A stretch of DNA of 64,000 nucleotides from Nocardia mexicana NBRC 108244 (GTDB lineage Bacteria; Actinomycetota; Actinomycetes; Mycobacteriales; Mycobacteriaceae), in assembly GCF_001613165.1 (NCBI RefSeq), contig NZ_BDBV01000020.1, positions 1 through 64,000 on the forward strand. Direction: 5' to 3'. Positions 53,201 through 63,700 of this stretch are shown here, piece after piece. Under the pieces are notes generated by a model. It worked only from the letters and a program-made list of their open reading frames with translations, did not search any database and had not been told where the DNA came from. A program made the position numbers and the translations under genes. Position 1 is the stretch's first letter, and each line of letters begins with the position of its first letter.

Positions 53201-56200
53201 GGTCGCCGGGACGGCGGTTACCGAGGCGGACCTGCTCGAGCACCTCGCGCTCCGGCTCCCGCCCTATATGGTCCCGGCGACGGTCACCGTGCTGGAGGCG
53301 CTGCCGTTGACGGTGAACGGCAAGATCGATCGCGCGGCGTTGCCGGAACCTGTTGCCGGGCAACCGGTCCGGCGGGCAGCCACGGCCGTCGAGGATGCCC
53401 TGTGCTCCCTGTTCGACGAGGTGCTGGATACCGAGGGCACCGGCCCGGACTCGTCGTTCTTCGCGCTGGGCGGGGACTCGGTGCAGGCCATCCGGCTCGT
53501 CGCCCGCGCTCGGCAGGCCGGGTACGTCTTCTCGGCGCGCGACGTATTCGACCACCGGACGCCTGCCGCGCTCGCGATAGTCGCCGAACGGCCGGAGGAT
53601 GTGGATGTCCGGGCCGTAGGCGGGCCGTTGGCCGAAGTATCGCCGGAACAGCGAGAGGCCTGGGAGCGGCGGTATGCCGGGATCGATGACGTGTGGTCAC
53701 TGGCTCCGTTGCAGCGGGGCCTGTGGTTCCATGCGCGCCTGACCGAGGGCGGGCCGGACCACTATGCCGTGCAGGCGGTGATCGACCTGTCCGGCGACCT
53801 CGATCCGGACCGGCTGGCCGCGGCCGCCGCGGCGCTGGTGCGGCGGCACGACGTGCTGCGGGCCGCCTTCGTCCCGTCGTCCGATTCGGCTGTGCAACTG
53901 ATCGTTTCGCAGGTGGAGGTGCCGTGGCGGCACGTCCGGCTGCCTTCCGACGCCGACACGGAGGCGATGGCCGCGGCCGAGTTGCGGGAGCCGTTCGCGG
54001 TGGACCGCCCGCCGCTGATCCGCTTCCTGTGCCTCGAGCGCGGACCGGGGAGATTCCGGCTGGTGATCACGAACCACCACCTGATCCTGGACGGCTGGTC
54101 GATGCCGCTGCTGTTCGGCGAGCTCATCGCGCTCTACGAAACCGGCGGCGACGACGCGGGATTCGCCGACCCGGTGCCCTATCGCCGCTATCTGGAATGG
54201 CTGTCCGGACACGACGCGGAGGCCGCGCGGTCGGCCTGGGCGCGGGCGCTGGAGGGGATGTCCGGGCCCACTCTGGCGGCGCCGCGCGCGTCGCGCGGAA
54301 CCGCCGCGGCGGCCTTCGTCGATGTGGAAGTGCCGCTGCCGGAGGGATTCTCGGACCAGGTCCGGCGGTTCGCGGCGGCACGCGAGCTCACCGCGAATAC
54401 CCTCGTGCAGGTGGCGTGGGCTGTGCTGCTCGCCGACCTGACGGGATCCGGCGACGTGGTGTTCGGCGCCACGGTGTCGGGCCGCCCGCCCGAACTGCCC
54501 GGCGCTGAACGCCTGGTCGGGATGCTGGTGAACACGATTCCGGTCCGGGTGGCGCTGGACCCGGCCGAATCCGCCGGGTCCCTGCTGACCCGCGTGCAGC
54601 GGGAACAGGGTGCGCTGGCCGACCGGCATGTGCTCGGACTGGACGAGATCCAGGCGGCGACCGGTATCGGCCCGCTGTTCGACACCACGACGGTGTTCGA
54701 GTCCTATCCGGTGGACGAGACCGCCCTGTCGGCCGCCATCGGACGGACCGCGATCGAGGTCACGGACATCCACTGGCGCAATGGAACCCACTATCCGCTG
54801 TCGTTGGCGGCCTACGCGAGCGGCGGCCTCCGGCTCGTCGTCACCTATTCGCCGCAGTACTTCGACGCGGTCGACGCCGAGTCGATCGCCGACCGGCTGG
54901 GGACGGTGCTGACAGGGCTGGTGCGCGACCCGGATCAGCGGACAGCCCGGCTGCTCGCCGGAGATCCACCCGCGAATTGCGGTGTCTGGCAGGGCCCTGC
55001 GGGTTCTCCCGCGCTCACCCTGCCTGACCTGCTGACCCGGAACATCGACCCGGCCGCGACCGCTGTCGTCGGTGTCGACGGTGAGCTGACCTACGGCGAA
55101 CTCGACGCCCTGTCGAACCGCCTGGCACGCCACCTGATCCACCTCGGCGCGGCCCCCGAATCGGCAGTCCTCATCGCCCTGCCACGCTCGGCAGCCTGGC
55201 TCGTCGCGGCCTGGTCGGTCGCCAAAACCGGCGCCGCCTTCGTCCTGCTCGACGTCACCGCCCCCGCAGCACGCATCGCCACAATAGCCACGGAAAGTGG
55301 TGCCGTACTGGGCATCACAACCGCATCCCTGCGCTCCCGCCTGCCGGAAGGAATCGCATGGACGCTGCTCGGCGATGCGCGAGACGGCATGTCGGAACCC
55401 GGTGACACCGTTGTGGGCTCCTCAGCTGCCGAAGCTACCGAGCGGCGCGGCGTGCTGCGGCCCGATCATCCCGCGTACATCGTGTTCACCTCGGGCTCTA
55501 CGGGGACCCCGAAGGGGGTTGTGGTGACGCATCGGGGATTGGCGAATCTGGCTGCGGGGGCGCGGGATCGGTGTCGGATCGAGGCTGGGGCGCGGGTGTT
55601 GCATTGTCACAATCCCGGGTTCGATGCTTCGATTCTGGTGTGGCTGGGGGCTTTTGCGGCAGGGGCCACGGTGGTGGTTGCGCCGCCGGAGACGCACGCC
55701 GGTGACGAGTTGGCCGCGCAGTTGGTCGGCAGCGGTGCCACGCATGTGTTTTCGACGCCGGCCGTGCTGGCGACGCTGCGCGATGAGGCCCTGGCCGGGC
55801 TCGAGGTCGTAGTGACCGGCGGCGACGCCTGCCCGCCCGCGCTGGTGGACCGCGTCGGCCGCGACCGGCTGCTCGTGAACTCCTACGGGCCCGCCGAGAC
55901 CACCGTCGCCGTGACGTTCACCGGCGCCATGACCTCCGCGACCACGGCCGCGCTCGGCGCGCCGGTGCCGGGCGTGCACCTGGCCGTGCTGGACCGCTGG
56001 CTGCGGCCGGTGCGCTCGGGCGTGGTCGGCGAGCTGTACGTGCGCGGGCCGGGGCTGGCACGCGGATACGGCGGGCGGCCGGGACTGTCGGCGAGCCGGT
56101 TCGTCGCGGACCCGGGCGCGACCGGTGGCCGCATGTATCGCACCGGCGATCTGGTGCGCTGGACGTGCGAGGCGGGACGCGAGCCGATGCTGGAGTACCT

Positions 56201-59200
56201 GGGGCGCAGTGATTCTCAGGTGAAGGTGCGCGGAGTGCGCATCGAGCCCGCGGAGATCGACGCGGTGCTGACGGCGCATCCGGGCGTCGCCGCCGCGGTG
56301 ACCGTCTCGCGTCCCGCCCGCACGGGAGCGGCGGTGCTGTGCGCCTATGTCGTTGCCAGACCGCAGCATCCGCCGACGGCCGCCGAGCTCACCGCCTGGG
56401 CGGCGGATCGTCTGCCGCGCTACATGGTGCCGAGCTCGATCCGGGTGCTGCCGGAGCTGCCGCGGACCGCCAGCGGCAAGGTGGACCTGCGGGCCCTGCC
56501 GGAACCCGAATTGCCGGAGACCGAATACGTGGAGCCGACCGGGACCGCGCGCATCGTCGCCGAGGTCGTCGGGCGGCTGCTGCACAACGACCGTGTCGGC
56601 GCCCGCGACGACTTCTTCGCCCTCGGCGGCGATTCGCTGTCGGCGACGCAGGTCGCCGCCCGGCTCGGTGCCGCGCTGCACACCGAGGTGCCGGTGCGCG
56701 CGCTGTTCGAGACGCCGGTCGTCGCCGACCTGGCGCGGTGGCTCGACGAGCGCGGTCACGACAGCGCACCTCTGCTGTTGCGTCCGGGCCCGCGACCGGA
56801 GCCGGTGCCGCTGTCACCGGCACAGCAGCGAATGTGGTTCGTCAACCGCTACGACCCGGCCTCACCCGCCTACAACATCCCGGTCGTGCTGCGGCTCACA
56901 GGAACTCTCGACCGTGCGGCGCTGCGGACCGCGCTGCGCGATGTCATCGACCGCCACGAGACGCTCCGCACGGTGTACCCGGATCACGGCGGCACGGGCC
57001 GCCAGCACATCCTCCCCGCGGACACCGTTGTGCCGGAACTGGATCCGATACCCGTCACCCCGGACCAACTACACGACGCAATCCGCGGCACTATCGAAAC
57101 CGGCTTCGACGTCACCGCCGCCGTACCGGTCCGAGTCCGCCTCTTCCACGTCACCGAGGTCGACGGCCCCGACGCCGAATCACCGAACACCGCCGCCGAT
57201 TCCGTCAGGACCGTTTCGGGACCAGGTGGCGCCGCCGAGCCCGACGGTCCCGTCGCTGAGTCCGATGGTGTCCTTGTCGAGTCCGGCAGCGCCACAGCCG
57301 AATCCACCACCGAGCACGTGATCGCGGTGGTCATTCACCACATCGCCACCGATGGCTTCTCGATGGGGCCGCTGGCTCGTGATGTCGCCACCGCCTACGA
57401 GGCACGTCTGCGAGGGGAGGCGCCCGGGTGGCGGCCGTTGCCGGTGCAGTACGGCGACTATGCGCTGTGGCAGCGGGCCCGGCTCGGCAAGGAGGACGAT
57501 CCGGATTCGCTGATCGGCCGCCAGCACCGGTTCTGGAGCCGGACGCTCGCGGATCTGCCCGACCACGTGGCCCTGCCGTCGGATCGCCCGCGACCGCCCC
57601 GGCCGTCGTATCGGGCGGACGAGGTGCGCTTCGGTGTGGATTCCGATCTGGTTGCGCGCGTGGAGGATCTGGCTCACCGCCATCATGCGACGCCGTTCAT
57701 GGTGCTGCACGCCGCGCTCGCGGTGCTGCTGGCCCGCACCGGTGGCGCGGCCGACATCGCGATCGGCACCCCCGTCGCGGGCCGCGGCGAGCCCGCGCTC
57801 GACGACGTGGTGGGCATGTTCGTCAATACCCTGGTGCTGCGCACCGGAATTCGCCCCGCGGAGGGCTTCGGCAGCCTGCTGGACCGGGTCCGGCGCATCG
57901 ATCTCGACGCCTTCTCCAACGCCGATCTGCCGTTCGAACGGCTGGTGGAGGTGCTGGCCCCGGCGCGTTCGGTGGCACGGCATCCGCTCGTGCAGGTGAT
58001 GCTGATCTTCCAGAATCTGGCGCCGATCGAATTCACGCTGCCCGGCCTCACCGCGCGGCCCCTCGATCTCGACCAGACCAGCAGCCGATTCGACCTCACC
58101 GTGACCGTGATCGGCGTGGACTCGGGCTGGGAGCTGCGGATCGGCTATGCCACAGACCTTTTCGACGAGCCGACGGCACGGCTGCTCAGCCGTCGACTGC
58201 GGCGCATCCTCGGCTCCGTCACCGACGACCCCGCCCGGCCGGTGGGCGATATCGGGATCCTCGACGCCGCCGAGCGCGCCGAACTGCTGATGCGCACGGC
58301 ACCGGCGGCCGCGGCGCCCTGCGTGCTGAGTGAACTGCTGGCCGACGCCGTGGCCGCGAACCCCGACGGCACCGCGGTGGTGTGCGGACGCGACAAGCTC
58401 ACCTACCGGCAACTGGATGTGCTCTCGGATCGCCTGGCGCAGTGGCTGATCCGTGCCGGAGCGGGACCCGAAACGCTCGTCGCCGTCGGTATCCCGCGCT
58501 CGATCGAATCCGTGCTGGCGGTGTGGGCCGTCACCAAGAGCGGCGCCGCCTTCGTACCGGTCGATCCGGCATACCCGCCGGAGCGGATCGCCCGCATACT
58601 CGACGTCTCGGGGGTGCGGATCGGCCTGACGGTTCGGTCCCAGCATGACCGATTCCCGGGTGCGGTGCGGTGGTTGGTGCTCGACGATCCCGAGAACGCC
58701 GATTTCGCGCCGTTCTCGAGTGCGAGGCAGACAGGCGGCGGCGATTCCCACCCCGGGCTGCCACGTCCCCGATCCGAGAACGCAGACGAGCGAGCCGGTT
58801 TCACCGACCCGGCGGCGGCAGGGCGAGTCGGGACAAGTGACCCGCGACGAATGCTGCCCGGGCACGAAGTCCGCCCCGGCAACCCGGCGTACGTGCTGTT
58901 CACTTCCGGGTCCACCGGAGCACCGAAGGGTGTCGTCGTCACGCACGCCGGGCTGGCGAATCTCGCGGTGGCACAACGCGAACGCAACACCCTCACCGCA
59001 GATTCCCGGGTATTGCACGTCGCCTCACCGAGTTTCGACGCCGCGGTACTGGAACTGTTGCTGGCCGTGTCGGCGGGTGGATGCCTGGTGATCGCGCCAC
59101 CGTCGGTGTTCGCGGGCGAACCGCTCACGGAATTGGTGGTGCGCGAACGGATCACCCACATCGCCTGCACGCCGTCGGTACTGTCCACGCTGCGCCCGGA

Positions 59201-61235
59201 GGCCGTCGACACCGTGCGCGTGGTCATCACGGGAGGCGAACCCTGCCCGCCCGACCTCGTCGCGAACTGGGCGGTGGGCGACCGCCGGTACTACAACGAC
59301 TACGGCCCCACCGAAACCACAATCTGGGCAACGGGTTCGGGGCCGTTGCGGCCGGGTGCGCCGGTGACGATCGGGACACCCGCGCCCGGCGTGCGCGCGC
59401 GGGCCCTCGACGATCGGCTGCGACTGGTGCCCGACGGCATGGTGGGCGAGCTCTATCTCTCCGGAATCGGCATGGCCCGAGGATATTTCGGCATGTCCGC
59501 GCGCACGGCGGCGTCGTTCGTGCCCGACCCGTACGGGAAACCGGGAGAACGCATGTACCGCACGGGTGATCTGGTGCGCTGGCGCGGCGGCGAGCTGGAA
59601 TTCCTCGGCCGCACGGACCACCAGGTGAAACTGCGCGGACTGCGCATCGAACTCGGCGACATCGAAGCAGCCCTGACGACGGAGCCCACTGTGGCACAGG
59701 CGGTTGCGCTCATCCGCGAAGACCAGCGACACGGCCCGATGCTCGTCGCCTACGTGGTTCCGGCGACGGCACTAGACGAGCCCGAGGGTGCGAACGACGA
59801 GCGGAAACCCGCACTGTTGCGGGAATCAGCGGACGATGGGTCGTCGATGCGGTCGGCCGGGCAGGTCGGTACCGCTACGGCGGTCCCATCGCCCGAAAAC
59901 GGCTCCCATGCGATGCCACGCACCGGAAGAATCGACACGGCTGCGCTCAAACAATCTGTAGCACAACGGCTTCCGTCCTACATGGTCCCCGCGGCGATCA
60001 TTGCGCTGGAGACCCTCCCGCGCACCCCCAACGGCAAGCTGGATCGGAGTGCCCTCCCGGTGCCCGATCTCGCCGCCGCACACCGGAAATACCGCGCCCC
60101 GCAGACCGAACTCGAGCGCGTCGTGGTGTCCGGGTTCGGCGCCGTGCTGGGCGTCGCCGATATCGGGACCGACGACAACTTCTTCGACCTCGGCGGTAAT
60201 TCGATGGTCGCGATCCGGCTGGTCGCCCACATCCGGGAGCGCACGGGTATCGCCGTGCCGGTGCACTGGATGTTCTCCGATCCCACCCCCGCTGCCCTCG
60301 CCGCCCGGCTCGGCGACCTGAACGACCAGCCCGAGCTGGATCCGGCGCTGCGGGTGCTGTTGCCGCTGCGTACCGAAGGGACGCGGCCGCCGGTCTTCTG
60401 CGTGCACCCTGCCATCGGACTCGCCTGGTGCTACCCGGGTTTCGTGCGCTACCTCGAGGGCCACCCGGTCTACGGCCTGCAGTCGCCGGGCATCACCGAC
60501 GGCGGCGGCGACCGGACCGTGCGCGATCTCGCGGTCCGATACACCCAGGAGATCCTCCGGGTCCATCCGCGCGGACCCTATGTGCTGCTGGGCTATTCGG
60601 CGGGCGGTCCGATCGCCCAGGCGATCGCGGTGGAACTGCAGCGGCGCGGCGCGGCCGTAGCGGCGCTGGTGATGCTCGACAGCCGGGCGGGCGCGGTCGC
60701 GACCACCGAGATCACCGACGACCGGATGCCGACACCCGCGCAACTGCTCGCCGAGTTCGGCGGCGTGACGGTCGCGGACGACGCCGAGCTGACCTCCGAG
60801 GATGCGGCCGGTCTGCTGGCGCGGGCGGGCGGCCTGTTCGGCGCCCTCACCGCGGCCGACCTCGACCACCTCTACCGTGACTTCCGGCACCTGGCCGAGC
60901 AGACCACCGCCCACCGCCCGGAGACATTCGACGGCGACCTCCTGTTCTTCACCTCCACCGACCACCGCGACGCAGAACAACCGGACACCCGCGACCCCGA
61001 GCCCGGCGACTCTGAGTCCCGCGACCGCGAGCCTGGCGGCCCCAATTCCCGTGACCGCGAGTCCCGCGACGCCGAGCCCCGCGACGCCGAATCCAACGCC
61101 GCGAGCTGGCGCCCGTTCGTAACCGGGGAGATCAGCGCCCACCAGGTCGAGTTCGGCCACAACCAGCTCACCACCCCCGAGGCGCTGGAGGTGATCGGCC
61201 CGATTCTCGCGGAGTACCTGCGCCGACGCGACTGA
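50271..61235 (+). CDS. Three-module nonribosomal peptide synthetase with thioesterase
   Basis: 3654 residues. Order C-A-T-C-A-T-C-A-T-TE. C1 has HHILLDG at 143-149 and an EntF-like opening ([15 protein letters not shown]). A1 core FTSGSTG begins at 686. T1 Ser is 1070 (LGGDS). C2 has HHLILDG at 1269; no epimerisation domain precedes it. A2 FTSGSTG is at 1739, T2 Ser at 2122. C3 HHIATDG is at 2356. A3 FTSGSTG is at 2877. T3 Ser is 3311 (LGGNS). TE has GYSAGG (Ser3443) and His3630. Read by alignment to GrsA, the ten-residue A-domain codes are about DALCSGSVAK, DALFVGSVAK and DALAIGDIWK; I cannot assign amino acids. The product is thus expected to be a tripeptide-derived chain, released by the TE. 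Unusual low-complexity inserts occur at about residues 587-674, 2298-2345, 2806-2868, 3168-3220 and 3564-3610. No MbtH-like gene is in the window. Confidence 0.9.
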   Translation: MSVDVSHSASVAVFPLSPAQLGLWYAQQLDPAVPLSEAQYIDMRGRLDFAALRHAAIVAAREFGSGVLRLAEIDGVPQQIVDPAVEPAVEYLDLRDRPDPVAAALEWMRADVAAPVDLLGDGLGLSMVIRVEEQRYLWYTRVHHILLDGFGSMTMLYRVAELYNARMRGEPTPPGKASSLLEVHESEVAYRDSSRFGTDAEYWRAHTAGMPSRCSLVSATAPACALAREHRYELPDRVAARLAAAADRLETGSAALVMAAVALYYGRLTASEDVVLSLAVSGRTTALLRRSGGMVANIVPLRIPVRRNATVGEVLEAVRLAASGALRHQRFRYEDIGSGGAPDFGRGIVGPVINVMMFPGAIDFEGLDSELHVVTSGPIEDLFVNFYQHGDGAPIHVDFAANPRLYDGDSLSRHHRRFLTVFESLLAAQPDTPVADLDYFTMDEALLTVGLRGAPAPPPRLLPEILSAGRRLAGSHAPAVVCGERTMTYRQLDEASDRLSHLLTGRGAGPESAVLVAMPRSVAATVALWAVAKTGAAYVPVGPAMPPERLARIAGECGARLGITSAAVASGMPDVLSWVVLDESGRPMRERKEDAAPASAIGSGQIGGSAPAVDSESADVSEYAGDTVPTWRGRGPVHREGGRGRGAAGDAATNAPYRSSAKSRDRDADVVGHVDPRVDNPAYIVFTSGSTGVPKGVVVTHRGLAGLVAAVVDSYGVRPGARVLQCLNPSFDAAVLEWLMAFASGATLVIAQGDPVVGEELARQIREYDVTQLCSTPAVLASLPPGALDGVRAVSSGGEPCPPELVARFGTGRTLLNSYGPTETTVAATFTGALATGTAAGLGNPVPGAALMVLDRWLRPVPKGVVGELYVLGEGLARGYAGRAGLSAERFVAAPYGPPGGRMYRTGDLVRWSNGHSAGGSVLEYVGRSDFQVKLRGVRIELGEIDGVLAEHPAVEIAVTVARSAPAGSALAAYVVPVAGTAVTEADLLEHLALRLPPYMVPATVTVLEALPLTVNGKIDRAALPEPVAGQPVRRAATAVEDALCSLFDEVLDTEGTGPDSSFFALGGDSVQAIRLVARARQAGYVFSARDVFDHRTPAALAIVAERPEDVDVRAVGGPLAEVSPEQREAWERRYAGIDDVWSLAPLQRGLWFHARLTEGGPDHYAVQAVIDLSGDLDPDRLAAAAAALVRRHDVLRAAFVPSSDSAVQLIVSQVEVPWRHVRLPSDADTEAMAAAELREPFAVDRPPLIRFLCLERGPGRFRLVITNHHLILDGWSMPLLFGELIALYETGGDDAGFADPVPYRRYLEWLSGHDAEAARSAWARALEGMSGPTLAAPRASRGTAAAAFVDVEVPLPEGFSDQVRRFAAARELTANTLVQVAWAVLLADLTGSGDVVFGATVSGRPPELPGAERLVGMLVNTIPVRVALDPAESAGSLLTRVQREQGALADRHVLGLDEIQAATGIGPLFDTTTVFESYPVDETALSAAIGRTAIEVTDIHWRNGTHYPLSLAAYASGGLRLVVTYSPQYFDAVDAESIADRLGTVLTGLVRDPDQRTARLLAGDPPANCGVWQGPAGSPALTLPDLLTRNIDPAATAVVGVDGELTYGELDALSNRLARHLIHLGAAPESAVLIALPRSAAWLVAAWSVAKTGAAFVLLDVTAPAARIATIATESGAVLGITTASLRSRLPEGIAWTLLGDARDGMSEPGDTVVGSSAAEATERRGVLRPDHPAYIVFTSGSTGTPKGVVVTHRGLANLAAGARDRCRIEAGARVLHCHNPGFDASILVWLGAFAAGATVVVAPPETHAGDELAAQLVGSGATHVFSTPAVLATLRDEALAGLEVVVTGGDACPPALVDRVGRDRLLVNSYGPAETTVAVTFTGAMTSATTAALGAPVPGVHLAVLDRWLRPVRSGVVGELYVRGPGLARGYGGRPGLSASRFVADPGATGGRMYRTGDLVRWTCEAGREPMLEYLGRSDSQVKVRGVRIEPAEIDAVLTAHPGVAAAVTVSRPARTGAAVLCAYVVARPQHPPTAAELTAWAADRLPRYMVPSSIRVLPELPRTASGKVDLRALPEPELPETEYVEPTGTARIVAEVVGRLLHNDRVGARDDFFALGGDSLSATQVAARLGAALHTEVPVRALFETPVVADLARWLDERGHDSAPLLLRPGPRPEPVPLSPAQQRMWFVNRYDPASPAYNIPVVLRLTGTLDRAALRTALRDVIDRHETLRTVYPDHGGTGRQHILPADTVVPELDPIPVTPDQLHDAIRGTIETGFDVTAAVPVRVRLFHVTEVDGPDAESPNTAADSVRTVSGPGGAAEPDGPVAESDGVLVESGSATAESTTEHVIAVVIHHIATDGFSMGPLARDVATAYEARLRGEAPGWRPLPVQYGDYALWQRARLGKEDDPDSLIGRQHRFWSRTLADLPDHVALPSDRPRPPRPSYRADEVRFGVDSDLVARVEDLAHRHHATPFMVLHAALAVLLARTGGAADIAIGTPVAGRGEPALDDVVGMFVNTLVLRTGIRPAEGFGSLLDRVRRIDLDAFSNADLPFERLVEVLAPARSVARHPLVQVMLIFQNLAPIEFTLPGLTARPLDLDQTSSRFDLTVTVIGVDSGWELRIGYATDLFDEPTARLLSRRLRRILGSVTDDPARPVGDIGILDAAERAELLMRTAPAAAAPCVLSELLADAVAANPDGTAVVCGRDKLTYRQLDVLSDRLAQWLIRAGAGPETLVAVGIPRSIESVLAVWAVTKSGAAFVPVDPAYPPERIARILDVSGVRIGLTVRSQHDRFPGAVRWLVLDDPENADFAPFSSARQTGGGDSHPGLPRPRSENADERAGFTDPAAAGRVGTSDPRRMLPGHEVRPGNPAYVLFTSGSTGAPKGVVVTHAGLANLAVAQRERNTLTADSRVLHVASPSFDAAVLELLLAVSAGGCLVIAPPSVFAGEPLTELVVRERITHIACTPSVLSTLRPEAVDTVRVVITGGEPCPPDLVANWAVGDRRYYNDYGPTETTIWATGSGPLRPGAPVTIGTPAPGVRARALDDRLRLVPDGMVGELYLSGIGMARGYFGMSARTAASFVPDPYGKPGERMYRTGDLVRWRGGELEFLGRTDHQVKLRGLRIELGDIEAALTTEPTVAQAVALIREDQRHGPMLVAYVVPATALDEPEGANDERKPALLRESADDGSSMRSAGQVGTATAVPSPENGSHAMPRTGRIDTAALKQSVAQRLPSYMVPAAIIALETLPRTPNGKLDRSALPVPDLAAAHRKYRAPQTELERVVVSGFGAVLGVADIGTDDNFFDLGGNSMVAIRLVAHIRERTGIAVPVHWMFSDPTPAALAARLGDLNDQPELDPALRVLLPLRTEGTRPPVFCVHPAIGLAWCYPGFVRYLEGHPVYGLQSPGITDGGGDRTVRDLAVRYTQEILRVHPRGPYVLLGYSAGGPIAQAIAVELQRRGAAVAALVMLDSRAGAVATTEITDDRMPTPAQLLAEFGGVTVADDAELTSEDAAGLLARAGGLFGALTAADLDHLYRDFRHLAEQTTAHRPETFDGDLLFFTSTDHRDAEQPDTRDPEPGDSESRDREPGGPNSRDRESRDAEPRDAESNAASWRPFVTGEISAHQVEFGHNQLTTPEALEVIGPILAEYLRRRD

Positions 61236-61361
61236 GGGCCGGGATTGTGCCGAACACGGGCCGGTAGAGCGCATGCGCACTCCGCGATCGGCGTGCGGGA
61301 ATTATCCTTGCCAGGTCTGCTGTTCGGTCCCACGAGACGCCCGGACAGGAAGGTGCAGCCC

Positions 61362-62282
61362 ATGGCGCAGGCGGTCAGGTTCGATCGGTACGGCGATGTC
61401 GATGTGCTGAACGTGGTGGAGGTCCCCGATCCGGTACCCGGGCCGGGCGAGGTGGTCGTCGCCGTGGTCGCGGCCGCGGTCAATCCGGGCGAGGGCAAGA
61501 TCCGCAGCGGCGCGCTGCACGACATCTTCCCGGCCACGTTCCCGTCCGGTCAGGGCAGCGATTTCGCGGGCCGCATCGCCGCGGTCGGGGCGGGCGTGAG
61601 CGGGATCGCGGTCGGTGCCGAGGTGGTCGGTTTCACCCACAATCGGGCTGCCCACGCCACACACGTGGTGGTGTCCGCCGAACAGGTGGCGCCCAAACCG
61701 GCCGGGCTGTCCTGGGATGTCGCGGGTTCGCTGTTCGTGGCGGGGACGACGGCGTTCGCGGCGGTGCGGGCGGTGGCGGCCGGGGAGGGCGATACGGTCG
61801 CGGTGTCGGCGGCCGCCGGGGGAGTGGGTTCGGTTGCGGTGCAACTCCTTCGGGCGCGCGGCGCGACGGTGATCGGGATCGCGGGCGCCGACAACCACGA
61901 GTGGCTGCGGTCGCTGGGGGTGGTGCCGGTGTCCTACGGCGATCGGCTCGCCGAGCGGATCCGGGCGGTCGCGCCCGACGGCATCGACGCCTTCATCGAT
62001 CTCTACGGCTCCGGGTACGTCGACCTGGCGATCGAGCTGGGCGTGCATCCCGACCGCATCGACACCGTGGTCGATTTCCCGGCCGTGGCGAAGTACGGCG
62101 TCAAGGCCGAGGGCAATGCCGCCGCCGACACCATCGACGTGGTCGCCGAGCTGGCGGACCTCGCCGCCGCGGGCACCCTCGACATCCCCATCGCCGCCAC
62201 CTACCCCCTCACCCAGGTTCGCGAGGCCTACCGCGAGCTCGAACGGGGCCACATCCGCGGCAAGATCGTCCTGCATCCCTGA
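61362..62282 (+). CDS. NADP-dependent quinone/alcohol oxidoreductase (MDR family)
   Basis: 306 residues. GroES-like N-terminus (VEVPDPVPGPGEVVVAV, VNPGEGKIRSGAL) and a Rossmann domain with AAAGGVGSVAVQLLRARGA (about residues 143-161). No zinc-ligand Cys cluster is visible, so it belongs with quinone oxidoreductases rather than zinc alcohol dehydrogenases. It starts 126 nt after the NRPS stop, and its own ribosome site AGGAAGG is strong. It might act on the NRPS product, but it could equally be unrelated. Confidence 0.83.
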   Translation: MAQAVRFDRYGDVDVLNVVEVPDPVPGPGEVVVAVVAAAVNPGEGKIRSGALHDIFPATFPSGQGSDFAGRIAAVGAGVSGIAVGAEVVGFTHNRAAHATHVVVSAEQVAPKPAGLSWDVAGSLFVAGTTAFAAVRAVAAGEGDTVAVSAAAGGVGSVAVQLLRARGATVIGIAGADNHEWLRSLGVVPVSYGDRLAERIRAVAPDGIDAFIDLYGSGYVDLAIELGVHPDRIDTVVDFPAVAKYGVKAEGNAAADTIDVVAELADLAAAGTLDIPIAATYPLTQVREAYRELERGHIRGKIVLHP

Positions 62283-62290
62283 GCCCCAGC

Positions 62291-62365
62291 TCGCGCACCC
62301 CCTGCGAGCTCGCGCACCGCTTTCGACGCCTGCAGGGGGTGCGAGAACACGCAGGGGGTGCGCGA
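62291..62365. repeat. 75-bp compound inverted repeat (hairpin element B)
   Basis: Perfect 15-bp outer arms (TCGCGCACCCCCTGC at 62291-62305 and its complement at 62351-62365) enclose a second pair of the same motif (CTCGCGCACC around 62309 and GGGTGCGAGAA at 62337-62347). The four-unit plan and motif match element A at 5324-5445. It is in the gap after the oxidoreductase, 9 nt beyond its stop, and may terminate it. Confidence 0.7.
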
Positions 62366-62491
62366 AACCTCCGGCGCTGCGAATTGCGGCCAGGGGATGC
62401 CGAAATCGTGCGGTCGCATTATTGTGTTTTCCAAAGTTGGTGCTGCGCGGGGGGATCCGCGCGATGCGGCGTGAGTTACGGCTAGGGAGTA

Positions 62492-62854
62492 GTGGTGATC
62501 CCGCGGGACTCTGCGCGCACCGTCCGGGACCGGCTCGGGTGGCTGTTCGAATTTCGCGTCGCGATGGTGGCGCTGTGCGGCGTGGTGCTGTGCGGTGCCG
62601 CGGCCGTCACCGCCGTGCAATCCCGCGCCTGGGGTTACACCGCGCTGTTCGTCCTGGTGGCGGTGCCGTGCGTGCTCGTCGTCGCGGTGAATATCGTTGT
62701 GGAGACGGCAAGTTACGCCTACACCTGGCTGATCGTCGCGGTGGGCCTGGTGATCCTGCCGCTGCTGCTGATTCCCGACGTCCGTTGCCGGTTCGGCCGA
62801 ATGTGGTTGCGCCGCCGCCATTCCGGGGAATCGGCGGCGGCGCGCCGGTCCTAG
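62492..62854 (+). CDS. Small membrane protein
   Basis: 120 residues. Three hydrophobic segments (VAMVALCGVVLCGAAAVTAV, TALFVLVAVPCVLVVAVNIV, TWLIVAVGLVILPLLLI) are flanked by a basic N-terminus and an Arg-rich tail. No family recognised. The start is GTG 62492 or GTG 62495, the latter with better spacing from GGGAG. Its stop codon overlaps the stop of the convergent DUF899 gene. Confidence 0.55.
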   Translation: MVIPRDSARTVRDRLGWLFEFRVAMVALCGVVLCGAAAVTAVQSRAWGYTALFVLVAVPCVLVVAVNIVVETASYAYTWLIVAVGLVILPLLLIPDVRCRFGRMWLRRRHSGESAAARRS

Positions 62855-63576
62855 TGGCAGTGCACCGCCGGTGCGGCGTAGCGATCCCGATGCACCCGCT
62901 CGCCGACATGCATCCCGCGGCCCAGCGGGGTGAGGTCGAGATAGTTGTGGGTGCCGATGAGGACGTCGCCACCGCGGGCGAAGGACGAGAACGTGTGGAA
63001 CACATCGTCGTTGTCGTCGCGCCAGAACACGCTGGTGCCGGGCTGCTCACCGTCGACGAACCAGGGCAGTTCGCGGTCGAGCAGCTCGGCCTTGGTCAGG
63101 TAGTTGTACTCCACCGGCGCCACGGATTCGTCCATGGTGACGTGGAAGTCGTAGTTGAAATCGCTGCCGTGCGAGGAGTACATGGGGAACGCCCACCCCA
63201 TCCGCTCCCGGTAGCGCGCGAGGGTGTCCCACGGCCCGCGCGACACCGCCGCGAAGGTGGTGTCCACGGCATTGAGATGGACGACGGGGCCGACGTTGTC
63301 GAGCAGCAGCGCACAGCTGGGACAGCCCGCATCGAGGTCCCAGCGCCACATCATGTGGTAGACGACGAGCTGACGGCGGCCCTCGAACAGCTCCGCCAGG
63401 CCGACTTTGCCGGTGGCGCACTCGAATACGTAATCCTTGTCGATCTTCACCATCGGCAGTGCGCGCCGCCGCTCGGCCAGCGCATCCATGCTGCGGGTGA
63501 CCTCCTTCTCCTCGGCGAGCAACCGCTTGCGCGCGGTCAGCCACTCGTCCCGAGACACCACGGCCGGACGATTCAT
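62851..63576 (-). CDS. DUF899 (thioredoxin-like) family protein
   Basis: 241 residues. VVSRDEWLTARKRLLAEEKE (residues about 6-25), LVVYHMMWRWDLDAGCPSCALLLDNVG (about 65-91), RMGWAFPMYSSHGSDFNYDF and SVFWRDDNDDVFHTFSSFARG are the DUF899 landmarks; the CPSC pair sits in the position of the thioredoxin active site. The role is not established. ATG 63576 has a GAGGAG ribosome site. Confidence 0.85.
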   Translation of the reverse strand: MNRPAVVSRDEWLTARKRLLAEEKEVTRSMDALAERRRALPMVKIDKDYVFECATGKVGLAELFEGRRQLVVYHMMWRWDLDAGCPSCALLLDNVGPVVHLNAVDTTFAAVSRGPWDTLARYRERMGWAFPMYSSHGSDFNYDFHVTMDESVAPVEYNYLTKAELLDRELPWFVDGEQPGTSVFWRDDNDDVFHTFSSFARGGDVLIGTHNYLDLTPLGRGMHVGERVHRDRYAAPAVHCH

Positions 63577-63700
63577 CGTGTACTCCTCACTCGGAATGGA
63601 CGGATCCACGAATAAGGACTCGGCGCCCGGCGGGAACTCATCATCGGCGGAGCCGCGGGATCGTGCAGTGGCCGTGGTGCCGCGCGCTACGATCGGGCAG

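Noticed and set aside
50220..53555. 1111-residue minus-strand open frame opposite the NRPS start
   Set aside because: High GC leaves antisense frames open; its sequence is Arg/His-rich with no domain pattern and mirrors the NRPS codons.
57180..59018. 612-residue minus-strand frame inside the NRPS
   Set aside because: Antisense shadow of C3/A3; no ribosome site, no family pattern.
61362..62282. Oxidoreductase as a firm tailoring enzyme of the NRPS
   Set aside because: A 126-nt gap, its own strong ribosome site and a broad family make the link unproven.
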